The notes: generated by a model from the sequence alone, not told the origin. DNA of 64,000 nucleotides from Gemmatimonas sp. (GCF_031426495.1 NZ_JANPLK010000017.1:66517-130516), one strand, 5' to 3'; positions 32,735 through 41,430 are shown, counted from the first letter of the stretch. A program made the numbers and translations.

Positions 32735-33726
32735 CGGCGCCGGTAAAGGGCGAGTCGCACGATCAGTTCGGTCGGAAGATCGAGTATCTGCGCATCTCCG
32801 TGACGGATCGCTGCAACTTCCGCTGCCAGTATTGCATGCCACTGGAAGGGCTCCCGTGGCTGCCGAAGGCAGAGATCCTGCGCTACGAGGAGATCGCCGA
32901 GGTGGTGCGACAGCTGGCGCCTATGGGGCTGCGACGGCTTCGCATTACCGGCGGCGAACCCACGATCCGACCGCAACTTGGCGACCTGGTGCGCATGTTG
33001 CGCGACATCCCCGGGATCGAGGATATCGCGCTCTCCACCAACGGCGTAAAGCTGCCGACCATGGCCGCTGAATTGGCCGCTGCCGGTCTCGATCGCGTGA
33101 ACATCAGTGCGGACTCGCTGCGCCCCGATCGCGTGGTCAAGATCGCGCGTCGGGATTTGCATTTCGATCTCGTGGTCTCCGCGCGCGCGGCGCAGGCCGC
33201 CGGACTGGGCCCCATCAAGATCAACGTGGTCGTCATGCGCGGGATCAATGACGACGAAATCGCCGACTTCGCAGCGCTGACCCGGGACAATCCTTGGCAC
33301 GTGCGGTTTATCGAACTCATGCCCGTGGGTGAGTTGCGCGAGCTGACGTTTGATCACGTCGTGCCTACGGATGAAGTTCTGGCCCGCATCCGTGCGGTCG
33401 ATGCGCTGCTGCCCGATGACGGTCCGGCGCGCGGCAACGGGCCGGCCGTGTACTACCGGTATCCTGACGCGGCTGGCACGGTCGGCGTCATCACCCCGAT
33501 GACGCACACCTACTGCGAGCGGTGCAACCGCGTACGCCTCACGGCCGACGGGCGACTGCGCACGTGTCTCTTCGGAGATCACGAGGTCTTACTGCGTGAT
33601 GCGATCAGGAACGGCACGCCGCTCGGACCGTTATTCTTGCAGGCGCTGGCCGAGAAACCAAAGGCGCATGAACTGTTGCAGATGCGCGTCGGTGGACTCA
33701 AGGCGCTCAGTCAGGTCGGCGGCTGA
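32731..33726 (+). CDS. moaA: GTP 3',8-cyclase (MoaA)
   Basis: This 331-residue radical-SAM enzyme performs the first step of molybdenum-cofactor synthesis, rearranging GTP. The N-terminal cluster motif is DRCNFRCQYCMP (CxxxCxxC near residues 27-34), with RITGGEPTIRP following. The second cluster motif near residue 262, YCERCNRVRLTADGRLRTCL, binds the substrate-side iron-sulfur cluster. The C-terminal ...SQVGG matches the catalytically needed double glycine tail. ATG 32731 overlaps moaE by four bases. Confidence 0.96.
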   Translation: MTAPVKGESHDQFGRKIEYLRISVTDRCNFRCQYCMPLEGLPWLPKAEILRYEEIAEVVRQLAPMGLRRLRITGGEPTIRPQLGDLVRMLRDIPGIEDIALSTNGVKLPTMAAELAAAGLDRVNISADSLRPDRVVKIARRDLHFDLVVSARAAQAAGLGPIKINVVVMRGINDDEIADFAALTRDNPWHVRFIELMPVGELRELTFDHVVPTDEVLARIRAVDALLPDDGPARGNGPAVYYRYPDAAGTVGVITPMTHTYCERCNRVRLTADGRLRTCLFGDHEVLLRDAIRNGTPLGPLFLQALAEKPKAHELLQMRVGGLKALSQVGG

Positions 33727-33918
33727 CTGCTCGGTGCACGATCTCGAGACGGGCGCAGCTGTTCGTGTTGCTCGCGTTGGTGCAGCCCTCTATGTTGCGA
33801 TCGCTGTCCTCTTCGCAGCGACGATGTGCGACTAACCGTCTAACCGCGATTTAGCCCGCGCGTCGCCCTCCGCATTCTTTCACTTCGCTCGGACACCCGT
33901 TCGGAGAACCGGCACAAC

Positions 33919-34848
33919 ATGGTCAATAAGATCACGGTCGTTGGCGCGGGCAATGTCGGCGCCACGACGGCGCAGCGCATCGCCGAGAAGTCGCTCGGAC
34001 GCACGGTGGTGATGGTCGACGTCGTCGACGGCATCCCGCAAGGCAAAGGCCTCGACCAGTGGGAGTCGGCGCCGGTCGAAGGCTTCGACACGCGCGTCAT
34101 CGGCACGAACGGCTACGAAGAAACGGCCGGTTCGGACATCGTCGTCATCACGGCGGGCATCGCCCGGAAGCCGGGCATGTCGCGTGACGACCTGCTGAAC
34201 ACGAACGCGGGCATTGTGAAGTCGGTGTCGGAGCAGATCAAGGCCACGTCGCCGAATGCGATCGTGATCGTGGTCTCGAACCCGCTCGACGTGATGTGCT
34301 ACGTCGCGAAGCAGGTGACAGGCTTCCCGCGCGAGCGCGTAATCGGCATGGCCGGCGTACTCGACACCGCGCGCTACCGTTCGTTCATCGCCGAAGCGCT
34401 CGATGTATCGGTGCGCGATATTCAGGCCATGGTGTTGGGTGGACATGGCGACACGATGGTGCCGCTGATTTCCTACACCACGATTAGTGGCATCCCGGTC
34501 ACACAGCTGATGCCGCGCGAGCAGCTCGACGCCATCGTGCAGCGTGCGCGCGACGGCGGCGCCGAGATCGTGAAGTATCTGAAGACCGGTTCGGCGTACT
34601 ATGCGCCGTCGTCGGGTGCGGTGGAGATGGTCGAAGCGATCGTGCATGATCGCAAGCGCATCCTGCCGTGTGCCGCGTGGCTCGAAGGCGAGTACGGGCT
34701 GTCGGGACTGTTCCTCGGCGTGCCCTGCAAGCTCGGTCGCAACGGTCTCGAGCAGATCCTCGAAATCGACCTCACTGACGACGAGCGCGCCGCGCTCGAA
34801 CGCTCCGCACAGGCTGTGCGCGAGCCGATGTCCGTGATTTCCCTCTGA
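33919..34848 (+). CDS. mdh: Malate dehydrogenase (LDH-like type)
   Basis: This 309-residue NAD enzyme oxidises malate to oxaloacetate in the TCA cycle. MVNKITVVGAGNVGATTAQR is the cofactor loop, VSNPLDVMCYVAKQVTGFPR and RVIGMAGVLDTARYRSFIAE follow, and the catalytic histidine is in VLGGHGDTMVPL. The arginine in IARKPGMSRDDLL favours malate over lactate. It belongs to the lactate-dehydrogenase-like MDH group, as in many thermophiles and other phyla. GGAGAA lies 12 bases ahead of the ATG. A good terminator follows, then sdhCAB. Confidence 0.96.
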   Translation: MVNKITVVGAGNVGATTAQRIAEKSLGRTVVMVDVVDGIPQGKGLDQWESAPVEGFDTRVIGTNGYEETAGSDIVVITAGIARKPGMSRDDLLNTNAGIVKSVSEQIKATSPNAIVIVVSNPLDVMCYVAKQVTGFPRERVIGMAGVLDTARYRSFIAEALDVSVRDIQAMVLGGHGDTMVPLISYTTISGIPVTQLMPREQLDAIVQRARDGGAEIVKYLKTGSAYYAPSSGAVEMVEAIVHDRKRILPCAAWLEGEYGLSGLFLGVPCKLGRNGLEQILEIDLTDDERAALERSAQAVREPMSVISL

Positions 34849-34858
34849 TTCTGACGGG

Positions 34859-34898
34859 ACCGGCGCGATCACTACGGTGAGCGCGCCGGTTTCTTCTT
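34859..34898 (+). terminator. Rho-independent terminator after mdh
   Basis: ACCGGCGCG pairs with CGCGCCGGT (outer stem 34859-34867 with 34882-34890), and an inner TCAC/GTGA stem closes on TACG after one mismatch. TTCTTCTT follows. Confidence 0.85.
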
Positions 34899-34910
34899 CT
34901 GACCCCGCCT

Positions 34911-35633
34911 ATGTACGTTCTCTCGCGTTTCTGGCAAAGCACGATCGGCAAGAAGATCGTGATGGCGGTGACCGGGATCATCGGGATCCTGTTCGTCATC
35001 GGCCACATGTCCGGCAATCTGCTCATGTTCAAGGGGCAGGAGGCCATGTATCACTATGCGCTCCTGCTGCGCACGAGCATGCCGCTGCTGTACGCGGTTC
35101 GCGCCGCTCTGATCGCCGCGGTCGTGCTACATGCGGTGGCGGCCTATCAGCTTACCATGATGTCGCGCAAGGCGCGTCCACAGGGGTACGCCGAGCGCCG
35201 CCCGCAGGTCACCACCTTCGCCGCACGCACTATCCGCTGGGGCGGTGTGCTGTTGCTGGTCTTCATCGTCGCGCATCTGCTCCAGCTCACGCTTGGAACG
35301 ATCCACCCGGACTTCACGCATCTCGATCCGTACAACAACGTGCGCATTCTGCTGTCGAATCCGCTGATGGCCGCGTTCTACGTGCTGGCGATGGCCGCCC
35401 TTGGCTTGCACTTGTATCACGGCAGCTGGGCCGTGGTACGCACCTTGGGGGTGGCTCGCCCGTCGGAAAATCCGCTCAAGCGACGCGTGGCGCTGGCGAT
35501 CGCCATCATCGTCGCCGCTGGTTTCATGATCATTCCGATTGCCGCCGTGCTCGGCAAATTTGCGCCCGCACCACCGCTTGCCGAATCGTCGGCGGCGACT
35601 GCGCTGGCGACGCCCGCTGCGGAGGCCCACTGA
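34911..35633 (+). CDS. sdhC: Succinate dehydrogenase cytochrome b subunit
   Basis: This 240-residue membrane protein anchors SdhAB and reduces quinone. It has about five hydrophobic segments: KIVMAVTGIIGILFVIGHMS near residue 12, AVRAALIAAVVLHAVAAYQL near 62, TIRWGGVLLLVFIVAHLLQL, LMAAFYVLAMAALGLHLYHG, and RRVALAIAIIVAAGFMIIPI. Histidines in those helices (near residues 27, 75, 122 and 162-165) are candidate haem ligands. A single five-helix anchor before sdhA is the B. subtilis-like pattern. The C-terminus is Ala/Pro-rich. sdhA follows one base after its stop. Confidence 0.92.
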   Translation: MYVLSRFWQSTIGKKIVMAVTGIIGILFVIGHMSGNLLMFKGQEAMYHYALLLRTSMPLLYAVRAALIAAVVLHAVAAYQLTMMSRKARPQGYAERRPQVTTFAARTIRWGGVLLLVFIVAHLLQLTLGTIHPDFTHLDPYNNVRILLSNPLMAAFYVLAMAALGLHLYHGSWAVVRTLGVARPSENPLKRRVALAIAIIVAAGFMIIPIAAVLGKFAPAPPLAESSAATALATPAAEAH

Positions 35634-35634
35634 T

Positions 35635-37548
35635 ATGCTCGACCTGAACGCGAAAATTCCGAGCGGTCCCCTTCAGGAAAAGTGGGATCAGCATCGTTTC
35701 TCGATGAAGTTGGTGAACCCGGCGAACAAGCGTCGTCATAGCGTCATCGTGGTTGGGGCTGGTCTGGCTGGTGCGTCGGCCGCCGCCTCGATGTCGGAGA
35801 TGGGATACCACGTGTCGTGCTTCGTCTACCACGACACGCCACGACGCGCACACTCGATTGCCGCGCAGGGCGGCATCAACGCCGCGAAGAATTATCAGAA
35901 TGACGGCGACTCCATCCGCCGGTTGTTCTACGACACGATCAAGGGCGGCGACTTCCGCGCCCGTGAAGCCAACGTGTATCGCCTCGCGCAGCTGTCGGTG
36001 AACATCATCGATCAGTGCGTCGCGCAGGGGGTGCCGTTCGCCCGTGAGTACGGCGGTCTGTTGGCGAACCGCTCCTTCGGCGGCGCCCAGGTCTCGCGTA
36101 CGTTCTACGCTCGTGGGCAAACCGGACAGCAGCTACTCCTCGGCGCGTATTCGGCGCTCGAGCGTCAGGTGGCGCTCAAGGGCGTGCAGATGCACACGTT
36201 CGAGGAAATGCTTGATGTGGTGGTCGTCGACGGGCACGCGCGTGGCATTGTGACGCGCAACCTGCTCACCGGCAAGATTACGTCGCATGCGGCTGATGCC
36301 GTGGTGCTCGCCACGGGCGGGTACGGGAACGTGTTTTACCTCAGCACGAACGCCATGCTGTCGAACACGACGGCCACCTGGCGAGCGTACAAGAAGGGCG
36401 CCGCATTCGCGAATCCGTGCTACACGCAGATTCATCCCACGTGCATCCCAGTCAGCGGCGATCACCAGTCGAAGCTGACCCTCATGTCGGAATCGCTCCG
36501 GAACGACGGCCGCGTCTGGGTGCCGATCAAGCGTGGTGACAACCGGGCGCCAGCGGCGATTCCAGAAGCGGAGCGCGATTACTTCCTCGAGCGCAAATAT
36601 CCGAGCTTCGGGAATCTGGCGCCGCGAGATATCTCGTCGCGTGCGGCCAAGGAAGCCTGCGACGACGGCCGCGGCGTGGGTCCCGGCGGACTCGGTGTGT
36701 ATCTCGACTTCGCCGACGCCATCGAACGCCTCGGCAAGGACACGATCGCCGAGCGGTACGGCAATCTGTTCGACATGTACCAGCGCATCACGGACGAAAA
36801 TCCGTACGAGCGTCCAATGCGGATCTACCCCGCCGTGCACTATACCATGGGCGGATTGTGGGTGGACTACAACCTGATGAGCACCATCCCGGGCCTGCAT
36901 GTCGCCGGCGAAGCGAACTTCTCCGATCACGGTGCCAATCGTCTCGGGGCGTCGGCCCTGATGCAGGGATTGGCCGACGGCTACTTCGTGCTGCCGTACA
37001 CGATCGGTGACTACATCGCCAGCACGAAGCTCGCGAAGGTCGACAACACGCACGCCGAGTTCAAGGCGGCGGAAGAGTCGGTGCGCGCGCAGACGAAGCG
37101 CTTCCTCGACATCAAGGGCAAGCGCTCAGTCGACTCCTTCCATAAGGAGCTCGGCAAGATCATGTGGGAGTACTGCGGCATGGCTCGCACCAAAGAGGGC
37201 CTCACCAAGGCGCTCGAGCTCATCCCGGCGCTCAAGGCGGAGTTCTGGAGCAACCTGAACGTGCCAGGCAGTGGCGATAACCTGAATCAGGCGCTCGAGA
37301 ACGCTGGACGCGTCTCCGACTTCATCGAGCTCGGTGAGTTGATGTGCCGCGATGCGCTGGCCCGCGAAGAATCATGCGGTGGCCATTTCCGCGTGGAATA
37401 TCAGGACGCCGGCGAAGCGAAACGCAATGACGACGATTACGCGTATGTCGCGGCGTGGGAGTTTGCCGGCGAAGGCAACGCGCCGATTCTCAACAAGGAA
37501 CCATTGGTGTACGAGAACGTGCACCTCTCCACCCGGAGCTACAAGTAA
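35635..37548 (+). CDS. sdhA: Succinate dehydrogenase flavoprotein subunit
   Basis: This 637-residue flavoprotein oxidises succinate to fumarate. The FAD-binding segment VIVVGAGLAGASAAASMSEM is near residue 39, followed by AHSIAAQGGINAAKNYQNDG with the usual histidine for covalent flavin. Substrate-binding residues lie in NPCYTQIHPTCIPVSGDHQS, and YPAVHYTMGGLWVDYNLMS and GANRLGASALMQGLADGYF are family hallmarks. The sequence resembles the class found with five-helix SdhC proteins. It overlaps sdhB by one base (TAATG). Confidence 0.97.
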   Translation: MLDLNAKIPSGPLQEKWDQHRFSMKLVNPANKRRHSVIVVGAGLAGASAAASMSEMGYHVSCFVYHDTPRRAHSIAAQGGINAAKNYQNDGDSIRRLFYDTIKGGDFRAREANVYRLAQLSVNIIDQCVAQGVPFAREYGGLLANRSFGGAQVSRTFYARGQTGQQLLLGAYSALERQVALKGVQMHTFEEMLDVVVVDGHARGIVTRNLLTGKITSHAADAVVLATGGYGNVFYLSTNAMLSNTTATWRAYKKGAAFANPCYTQIHPTCIPVSGDHQSKLTLMSESLRNDGRVWVPIKRGDNRAPAAIPEAERDYFLERKYPSFGNLAPRDISSRAAKEACDDGRGVGPGGLGVYLDFADAIERLGKDTIAERYGNLFDMYQRITDENPYERPMRIYPAVHYTMGGLWVDYNLMSTIPGLHVAGEANFSDHGANRLGASALMQGLADGYFVLPYTIGDYIASTKLAKVDNTHAEFKAAEESVRAQTKRFLDIKGKRSVDSFHKELGKIMWEYCGMARTKEGLTKALELIPALKAEFWSNLNVPGSGDNLNQALENAGRVSDFIELGELMCRDALAREESCGGHFRVEYQDAGEAKRNDDDYAYVAAWEFAGEGNAPILNKEPLVYENVHLSTRSYK

Positions 37549-38318
37549 TGAAGCTCACACTGAACGTCTGGCGTCAGCCGGCCTCGCAGGCTCCGGGCAA
37601 GCTCGAGACGTACACGCTCGATGGTGTCAGCGCGGACATGTCGTTCCTCGAGATGTTCGATCTGCTCAACGAGCAGTTGACGGCCGAGGGCAAGGTGCCG
37701 GTCGCTTTCGCGCATGATTGCCGCGAAGGCATTTGCGGATCGTGCTCGATGATGATCAACGGGCAGGCGCATGGGCCGTGGGCCGGTGCGGCCACCTGTC
37801 AGTTGCACATGCGTGCCTTCAAGGACGGTGACATCATCACGGTTGAGCCGTGGCGCGCGTCGGCGTTTCCGATCGTGAAGGATCTGGTGGTGAATCGCGG
37901 ATCGTTCGACCGCATCATCCAGGCGGGCGGATACGTCTCGGTGAATACCGGTGGGGCGCGGGATGCCAACTCGATCCTGATCGGCAAGGACATCGTCGAA
38001 GAGGCGATGGACGCCGCGGCCTGCATCGGCTGCGGAGCTTGCGTGGCGGCGTGCCCGAACGCGTCGGCGTCGCTGTTCACCGGTGCCAAGATCACGCACC
38101 TCGGGATGCTGCCGCAGGGTCAGCCTGAGCGTGATACGCGCGCGCTGGCGATGGTCGAGCAGATGGACATCGAGGGCTTCGGACACTGCACGCTGGTCGG
38201 TGAATGCCAGGAAGCGTGCCCGAAGGAAATCAGCATCGATGTGATCAAGAAGATGAATCGCGACTATTTGGTCGCGAGCGCCAAGCGGCAGGAGCCCAAG
38301 GCCGTCACGGCCAGCTGA
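37548..38318 (+). CDS. sdhB: Succinate dehydrogenase iron-sulfur subunit
   Basis: This 256-residue subunit carries three clusters from flavin to quinone. The [2Fe-2S] ligands are in DCREGICGSCSMMINGQAH with the later cysteine in AATCQLHM, the [4Fe-4S] motif is CIGCGACVAACPNAS, and the [3Fe-4S] region is CTLVGECQEACPKEI. The length is near typical. Start ATG 37548 overlaps the sdhA stop (TAATG). A terminator sits at 38346-38385, with the TsdA-like cytochrome next. Confidence 0.97.
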   Translation: MKLTLNVWRQPASQAPGKLETYTLDGVSADMSFLEMFDLLNEQLTAEGKVPVAFAHDCREGICGSCSMMINGQAHGPWAGAATCQLHMRAFKDGDIITVEPWRASAFPIVKDLVVNRGSFDRIIQAGGYVSVNTGGARDANSILIGKDIVEEAMDAAACIGCGACVAACPNASASLFTGAKITHLGMLPQGQPERDTRALAMVEQMDIEGFGHCTLVGECQEACPKEISIDVIKKMNRDYLVASAKRQEPKAVTAS

Positions 38319-38345
38319 CCGAATTGGGGTGTTGCCAACGGGCGG

Positions 38346-38385
38346 ATCGGGGGCGCGTTGCTCGCCAAACCCCCCCCCGATTTTT
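38346..38385 (+). terminator. Rho-independent terminator after sdhCAB
   Basis: ATCGGGGG (38346-38353) pairs with CCCCCGAT (38374-38381), and the T run TTTTTG follows. The loop is long, with eight C in a row at its edge. Confidence 0.7.
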
Positions 38386-38400
38386 GTCGTATGTTGGAGT

Positions 38401-39237
38401 ATGCGCGTACGCACTGCTCTCCGCTTGTTCGGCCTGCTTGTCGCCGCCCCGGTCACGCTGGCGTGCACGGAACGCGTGCCGACGCTCCACGCCGGTAATG
38501 CCGAGCGTGGTCTGGCACTCATGACCGCGTTTCGTGATTCCTTGCCGGCGAACAGCGGCAACGCGCTTCGCTGTGTCAGTTGTCACCTCGACAACGGTAC
38601 GCGGCCTACGGCTATGTCATGGCTGGGAACCGCCGCGCGGTATCCGCGCTATCGCTCGCGTCCCGGCTACGAAGAGACCTTGGCGCGTCGGGTGAATGAG
38701 TGCATCGCCCGGAGTCTTGCGGGTCGCATGCTGCCGGAGGACGGTCAGGAGATGCGCGATATCCTGGCGTACTTCGAGACGATGCGAGCGTCGCCGCGTC
38801 CGGCGCCGGTCGACTCCGTGAAGCTGGTCGGCGCGGTGGCGCTCGGCGAAGTCGGCTATGCGGGGCAGTGTGCCCGCTGCCACGGCGCGAACGGGGCAGG
38901 CATAGCGGCCATGGCGGCGCCGGCGGTGTGGGGCAGTGACAGCTACGCGATCGGAGCCGGCATGGCGCGGCAGTACACCCTGGCCACCTTCGTCCGCCAC
39001 AACATGCCGTTTGACCATGCGGATACGCTCACGGCGCAAGAGGCGGCGGACATTGCTGCGTATGTCCTCACGCATCCTCGCCAGGATCATCCTGGGAAGG
39101 AGCGCGACTGGCCGAAGGGGGATCCCCCGGTCGACGTGGCCTACACGACGACGGCTTCGGCCGCCGCGGGCAAACCGCTGCCGGCCGAACGCCCGCTGTT
39201 GCCGCGTCGTGTTTCTCCGGATTCGAGTAATCGATAA
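38401..39237 (+). CDS. Dihaem cytochrome c lipoprotein (TsdA-like)
   Basis: A 278-residue exported cytochrome with two haem-binding sites: CVSCH near residue 57 and CARCH near 156. The signal peptide RTALRLFGLLVAAPVTLAC ends in a lipobox-like cysteine, so it is probably membrane-anchored. The first half resembles thiosulfate dehydrogenase TsdA: CHLDNGTRPTAMSWLGTAAR, YPRYRSRPGYEETLARRVNE and CIARSLAGRMLPEDGQEMRD. The cysteine in VNECIARS could match the unusual Cys haem ligand of TsdA, as far as I can align it by eye. The second half is an ordinary cytochrome c domain. ATG 38401 gives the lipoprotein signal. It lies 15 bases after the sdhB terminator. Confidence 0.82.
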   Translation: MRVRTALRLFGLLVAAPVTLACTERVPTLHAGNAERGLALMTAFRDSLPANSGNALRCVSCHLDNGTRPTAMSWLGTAARYPRYRSRPGYEETLARRVNECIARSLAGRMLPEDGQEMRDILAYFETMRASPRPAPVDSVKLVGAVALGEVGYAGQCARCHGANGAGIAAMAAPAVWGSDSYAIGAGMARQYTLATFVRHNMPFDHADTLTAQEAADIAAYVLTHPRQDHPGKERDWPKGDPPVDVAYTTTASAAAGKPLPAERPLLPRRVSPDSSNR

Positions 39238-39276
39238 CGTCGGGAACGGAACGATGGTCCGCGTAGTCGGCGGCGG

Positions 39277-40635
39277 TCATCGCCGTTTGGTCCAGATCAG
39301 AATCGTTCCGCATCCTGTCGATGAGGACAGGTCAAACTCCGGTGGAATACCCACTGGCGATGCGTAGACTTCGATAGCCAGTATCGATTCAGGCGGCACC
39401 GCAGCGTCCAGATCCGCGAACGTTCGAGATTTCCCCGCGGTGGGGACCACAGCCTCGACGACGAACGGCGATCCATCGACGAAATAGTTTGGAATGCAAC
39501 GGCCGGCCTTGAATCCGCGAATGAACGGCATACTTCGACCCCTGATAGTACCGCCAAGCGTCACCCCTCTGGCTTGAGAGAGTAACGAGCCAAGCTCGAT
39601 CCCTCCCAGTTGTTCGATGACATCCGGACCGAGAATGACGCCGAATCCGGCGCGTCGGCGCTCATCAAACCCTTCTGGCAGCGTTGAGCCGAATTGACCG
39701 ACAATGCGTTTCGTCGTCAGCGCGACGGCAGCTCGCGGCATCGCGACAGTGACAATCGTGTCACGCACAACGTCGAGCAGCTGTATATGTGCCTCGTATC
39801 CTACTTTGAGAACGGTTATTGATTGCGTGCCCGCGGTGCTCATGAGCGTAGCGCGCCCCGTGGCATTCGACCGCGTTTTCTCTTGCGTGCCACTCGACGA
39901 GACGTCGGCATTCTCAATAGGCACCCCCGTGTTCGCCATCACTGAGAAGGTCAGCCGATGCTGCCCCTTCCGCACGTGGAGTGGGAGGTGACGAAACGCA
40001 AGATCAGAGAGGCTTATCTCGACCGGCGACGATGAACCCGACGACGTGGAGGCCTCAACTCGAATTGGTTGTCCAAGCGGTACGTCACACGCCACAAAGG
40101 TGGCGCCGGTGTGAAGCGCGAGTGAAGTCGTGCGCGGAACTCGCACCAGCTTCGACTGAACGATCTCCATCTCCGTCCATGAAAGGTTTACGGATCCGGA
40201 ATCCAATCTCGTGTCATCGCCCAGCGAAACCCGGCCTATCAAAAGCCCCGACCCATCTCTCAGTGCTGCTCCGCACATCGCCGCATAGAGTGATCGCACA
40301 CCGGGTGTCGCGAGCACCGTCGTCACTTCGCCGGTTTCCGGTACGTCGATGAACGAGGGGGGGAGTGCAACGTCGAGCGAATCGAGCGCCGCATGCAGCA
40401 CGCTGATGGCGTGACGGCCCGCGGGCACGTTGTGAAACGTGAAGCGTCCGAGGCTGTCTGCATCGGCCCAACGCTGCAGGCCAGGCATCGTGACGATGGC
40501 CGAGCCAAGGGGACGCACGACACCGGACAGCGAGTCCAGTACCACGCCGGATACTCGGCTTTGCGCAGGCAGCGGAGTGAGCGGCGATAATAGAACGATG
40601 AGTAGCGTGCTGATCAGCGCGAACGAAGAACTCAT
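39277..40635 (-). CDS. Exported protein with carboxypeptidase-regulatory-like domain and TonB plug, no barrel
   Basis: A 452-residue protein. It starts MSSSFALISTLLIVLLSPLT, a signal peptide ending near PAQS. A carboxypeptidase-regulatory-like fold follows (VSGVVLDSLSGVVRPLGSAI, DSLGRFTFHNVPAGRHAISV, about residues 25-110). A second such domain with TGRATLMSTAGTQSITVLKV lies near 250-290. The C-terminal 120 residues are a plug domain (GSLLSQARGVTLGGTIRGRS, NYFVDGSPFVVEAVVP, DAAVPPESILAIEVYASPVG) and the protein ends there (TGCGTILIWTKRR) with no beta-barrel. Upstream in-frame ATGs precede the signal peptide and were rejected. Its base composition looks less GC-rich than the neighbours. Partner unknown. 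Confidence 0.8.
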   Translation of the reverse strand: MSSSFALISTLLIVLLSPLTPLPAQSRVSGVVLDSLSGVVRPLGSAIVTMPGLQRWADADSLGRFTFHNVPAGRHAISVLHAALDSLDVALPPSFIDVPETGEVTTVLATPGVRSLYAAMCGAALRDGSGLLIGRVSLGDDTRLDSGSVNLSWTEMEIVQSKLVRVPRTTSLALHTGATFVACDVPLGQPIRVEASTSSGSSSPVEISLSDLAFRHLPLHVRKGQHRLTFSVMANTGVPIENADVSSSGTQEKTRSNATGRATLMSTAGTQSITVLKVGYEAHIQLLDVVRDTIVTVAMPRAAVALTTKRIVGQFGSTLPEGFDERRRAGFGVILGPDVIEQLGGIELGSLLSQARGVTLGGTIRGRSMPFIRGFKAGRCIPNYFVDGSPFVVEAVVPTAGKSRTFADLDAAVPPESILAIEVYASPVGIPPEFDLSSSTGCGTILIWTKRR

Positions 40636-40788
40636 AATCCAAACAATACTGGCCGTCTGCTCCGAGCACCACAATATTTCCACCGGTAAGATCAACGCCT
40701 CTTTACAGTTGAAGCCGATTGACGACGGCGTGCACGTCCGACGACGCCTCTTGGGTTGCAACGCGCGCCCCCTCACGATCACCTCGCC

Positions 40789-41409
40789 ATGTCTTCCCAT
40801 CCGTCTCGACGCCGCTTCCTGACCCGTCTTTCCGCGTTCGGCGCAGCACTGGGCTTGCTGTCGCCACGGCTCGCCGACGCTTCCGAGGCCGGGGCACGGT
40901 CTGCTGGGGACGATCCGTGGATCGCACGTCTCAAGGGCAAGAACCGCGTAGTGTTCCACTCGCATCTCGCCAGTGACGGCATCGCCCTGCGGTGGGCGCA
41001 GACCTATCTCGATACGCAGAAGAGCGCCTATGGCCTCACCGATGCCGACAGCAGCGTCGTGGTGGGCTTGAACGGCCGTGCGATCGGTCTGTTGTTCAAC
41101 GACGCGATCTGGGGGAAGTATCCGATCGGCGAGACGCTGCAGATGCCGGGCTCACGCAACGCCAACGCCGCGCTGGTGGCTCAGCTCGTCTCGCGTGGCG
41201 TGATCATTCTGGCGTGCAATAACTCAATCCGCGCGGCGGGGCAGCGCTTCTTGCCCGAAGCCCAGCGGGGGGACGCGGCGTTGCGCACGGCCTTCTCCGA
41301 CGAGGCCCGGGCGAATCTCCTGCCCGGCGTCGACGTGGTGCCGGCGATGATCGTCACGCTCCAGCAGGCCCAGGACCGCGGCTGCCGATACATCTACGGC
41401 GGCGGCTGA
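40789..41409 (+). CDS. Tat-exported DsrE/DsrF-like protein
   Basis: A 206-residue protein. Its N-terminus SHPSRRRFLTRLSAFGAALG is a twin-arginine signal followed by a hydrophobic stretch, so the folded domain should reach the periplasm. The body resembles the DsrE/DsrF-like sulfur-relay fold: VVVGLNGRAIGLLFNDAIWG, RNANAALVAQLVSRGVIILA, CNNSIRAAGQRFLPEA and VDVVPAMIVTLQQAQDRGCR. One cysteine (ACNNSI) sits where many DsrE-like proteins have the sulfur-carrying residue. ATG 40789 gives the signal. The gene ends inside a 29-base palindrome shared with the dcd side. The biochemical role is unknown. Confidence 0.8.
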   Translation: MSSHPSRRRFLTRLSAFGAALGLLSPRLADASEAGARSAGDDPWIARLKGKNRVVFHSHLASDGIALRWAQTYLDTQKSAYGLTDADSSVVVGLNGRAIGLLFNDAIWGKYPIGETLQMPGSRNANAALVAQLVSRGVIILACNNSIRAAGQRFLPEAQRGDAALRTAFSDEARANLLPGVDVVPAMIVTLQQAQDRGCRYIYGGG

Positions 41410-41424
41410 GTCAGCCGCCGCCGT
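41396..41424. terminator. 29-base perfect inverted repeat between convergent genes
   Basis: ACGGCGGCGGCTGA (41396-41409) and TCAGCCGCCGCCGT (41411-41424) are perfect reverse complements around one base. The repeat covers the DsrE-like gene's stop codon and lies 7 bases short of the dcd stop. It can fold in either transcript and may work as a bidirectional terminator, although no T-tract is present. Confidence 0.55.
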
Positions 41425-41430
41425 CCAGAA

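Noticed and set aside
37149..37540. Possible frameshift near the end of sdhA
   Set aside because: The frame stays open to the normal end of the family and joins sdhB at the expected overlap.
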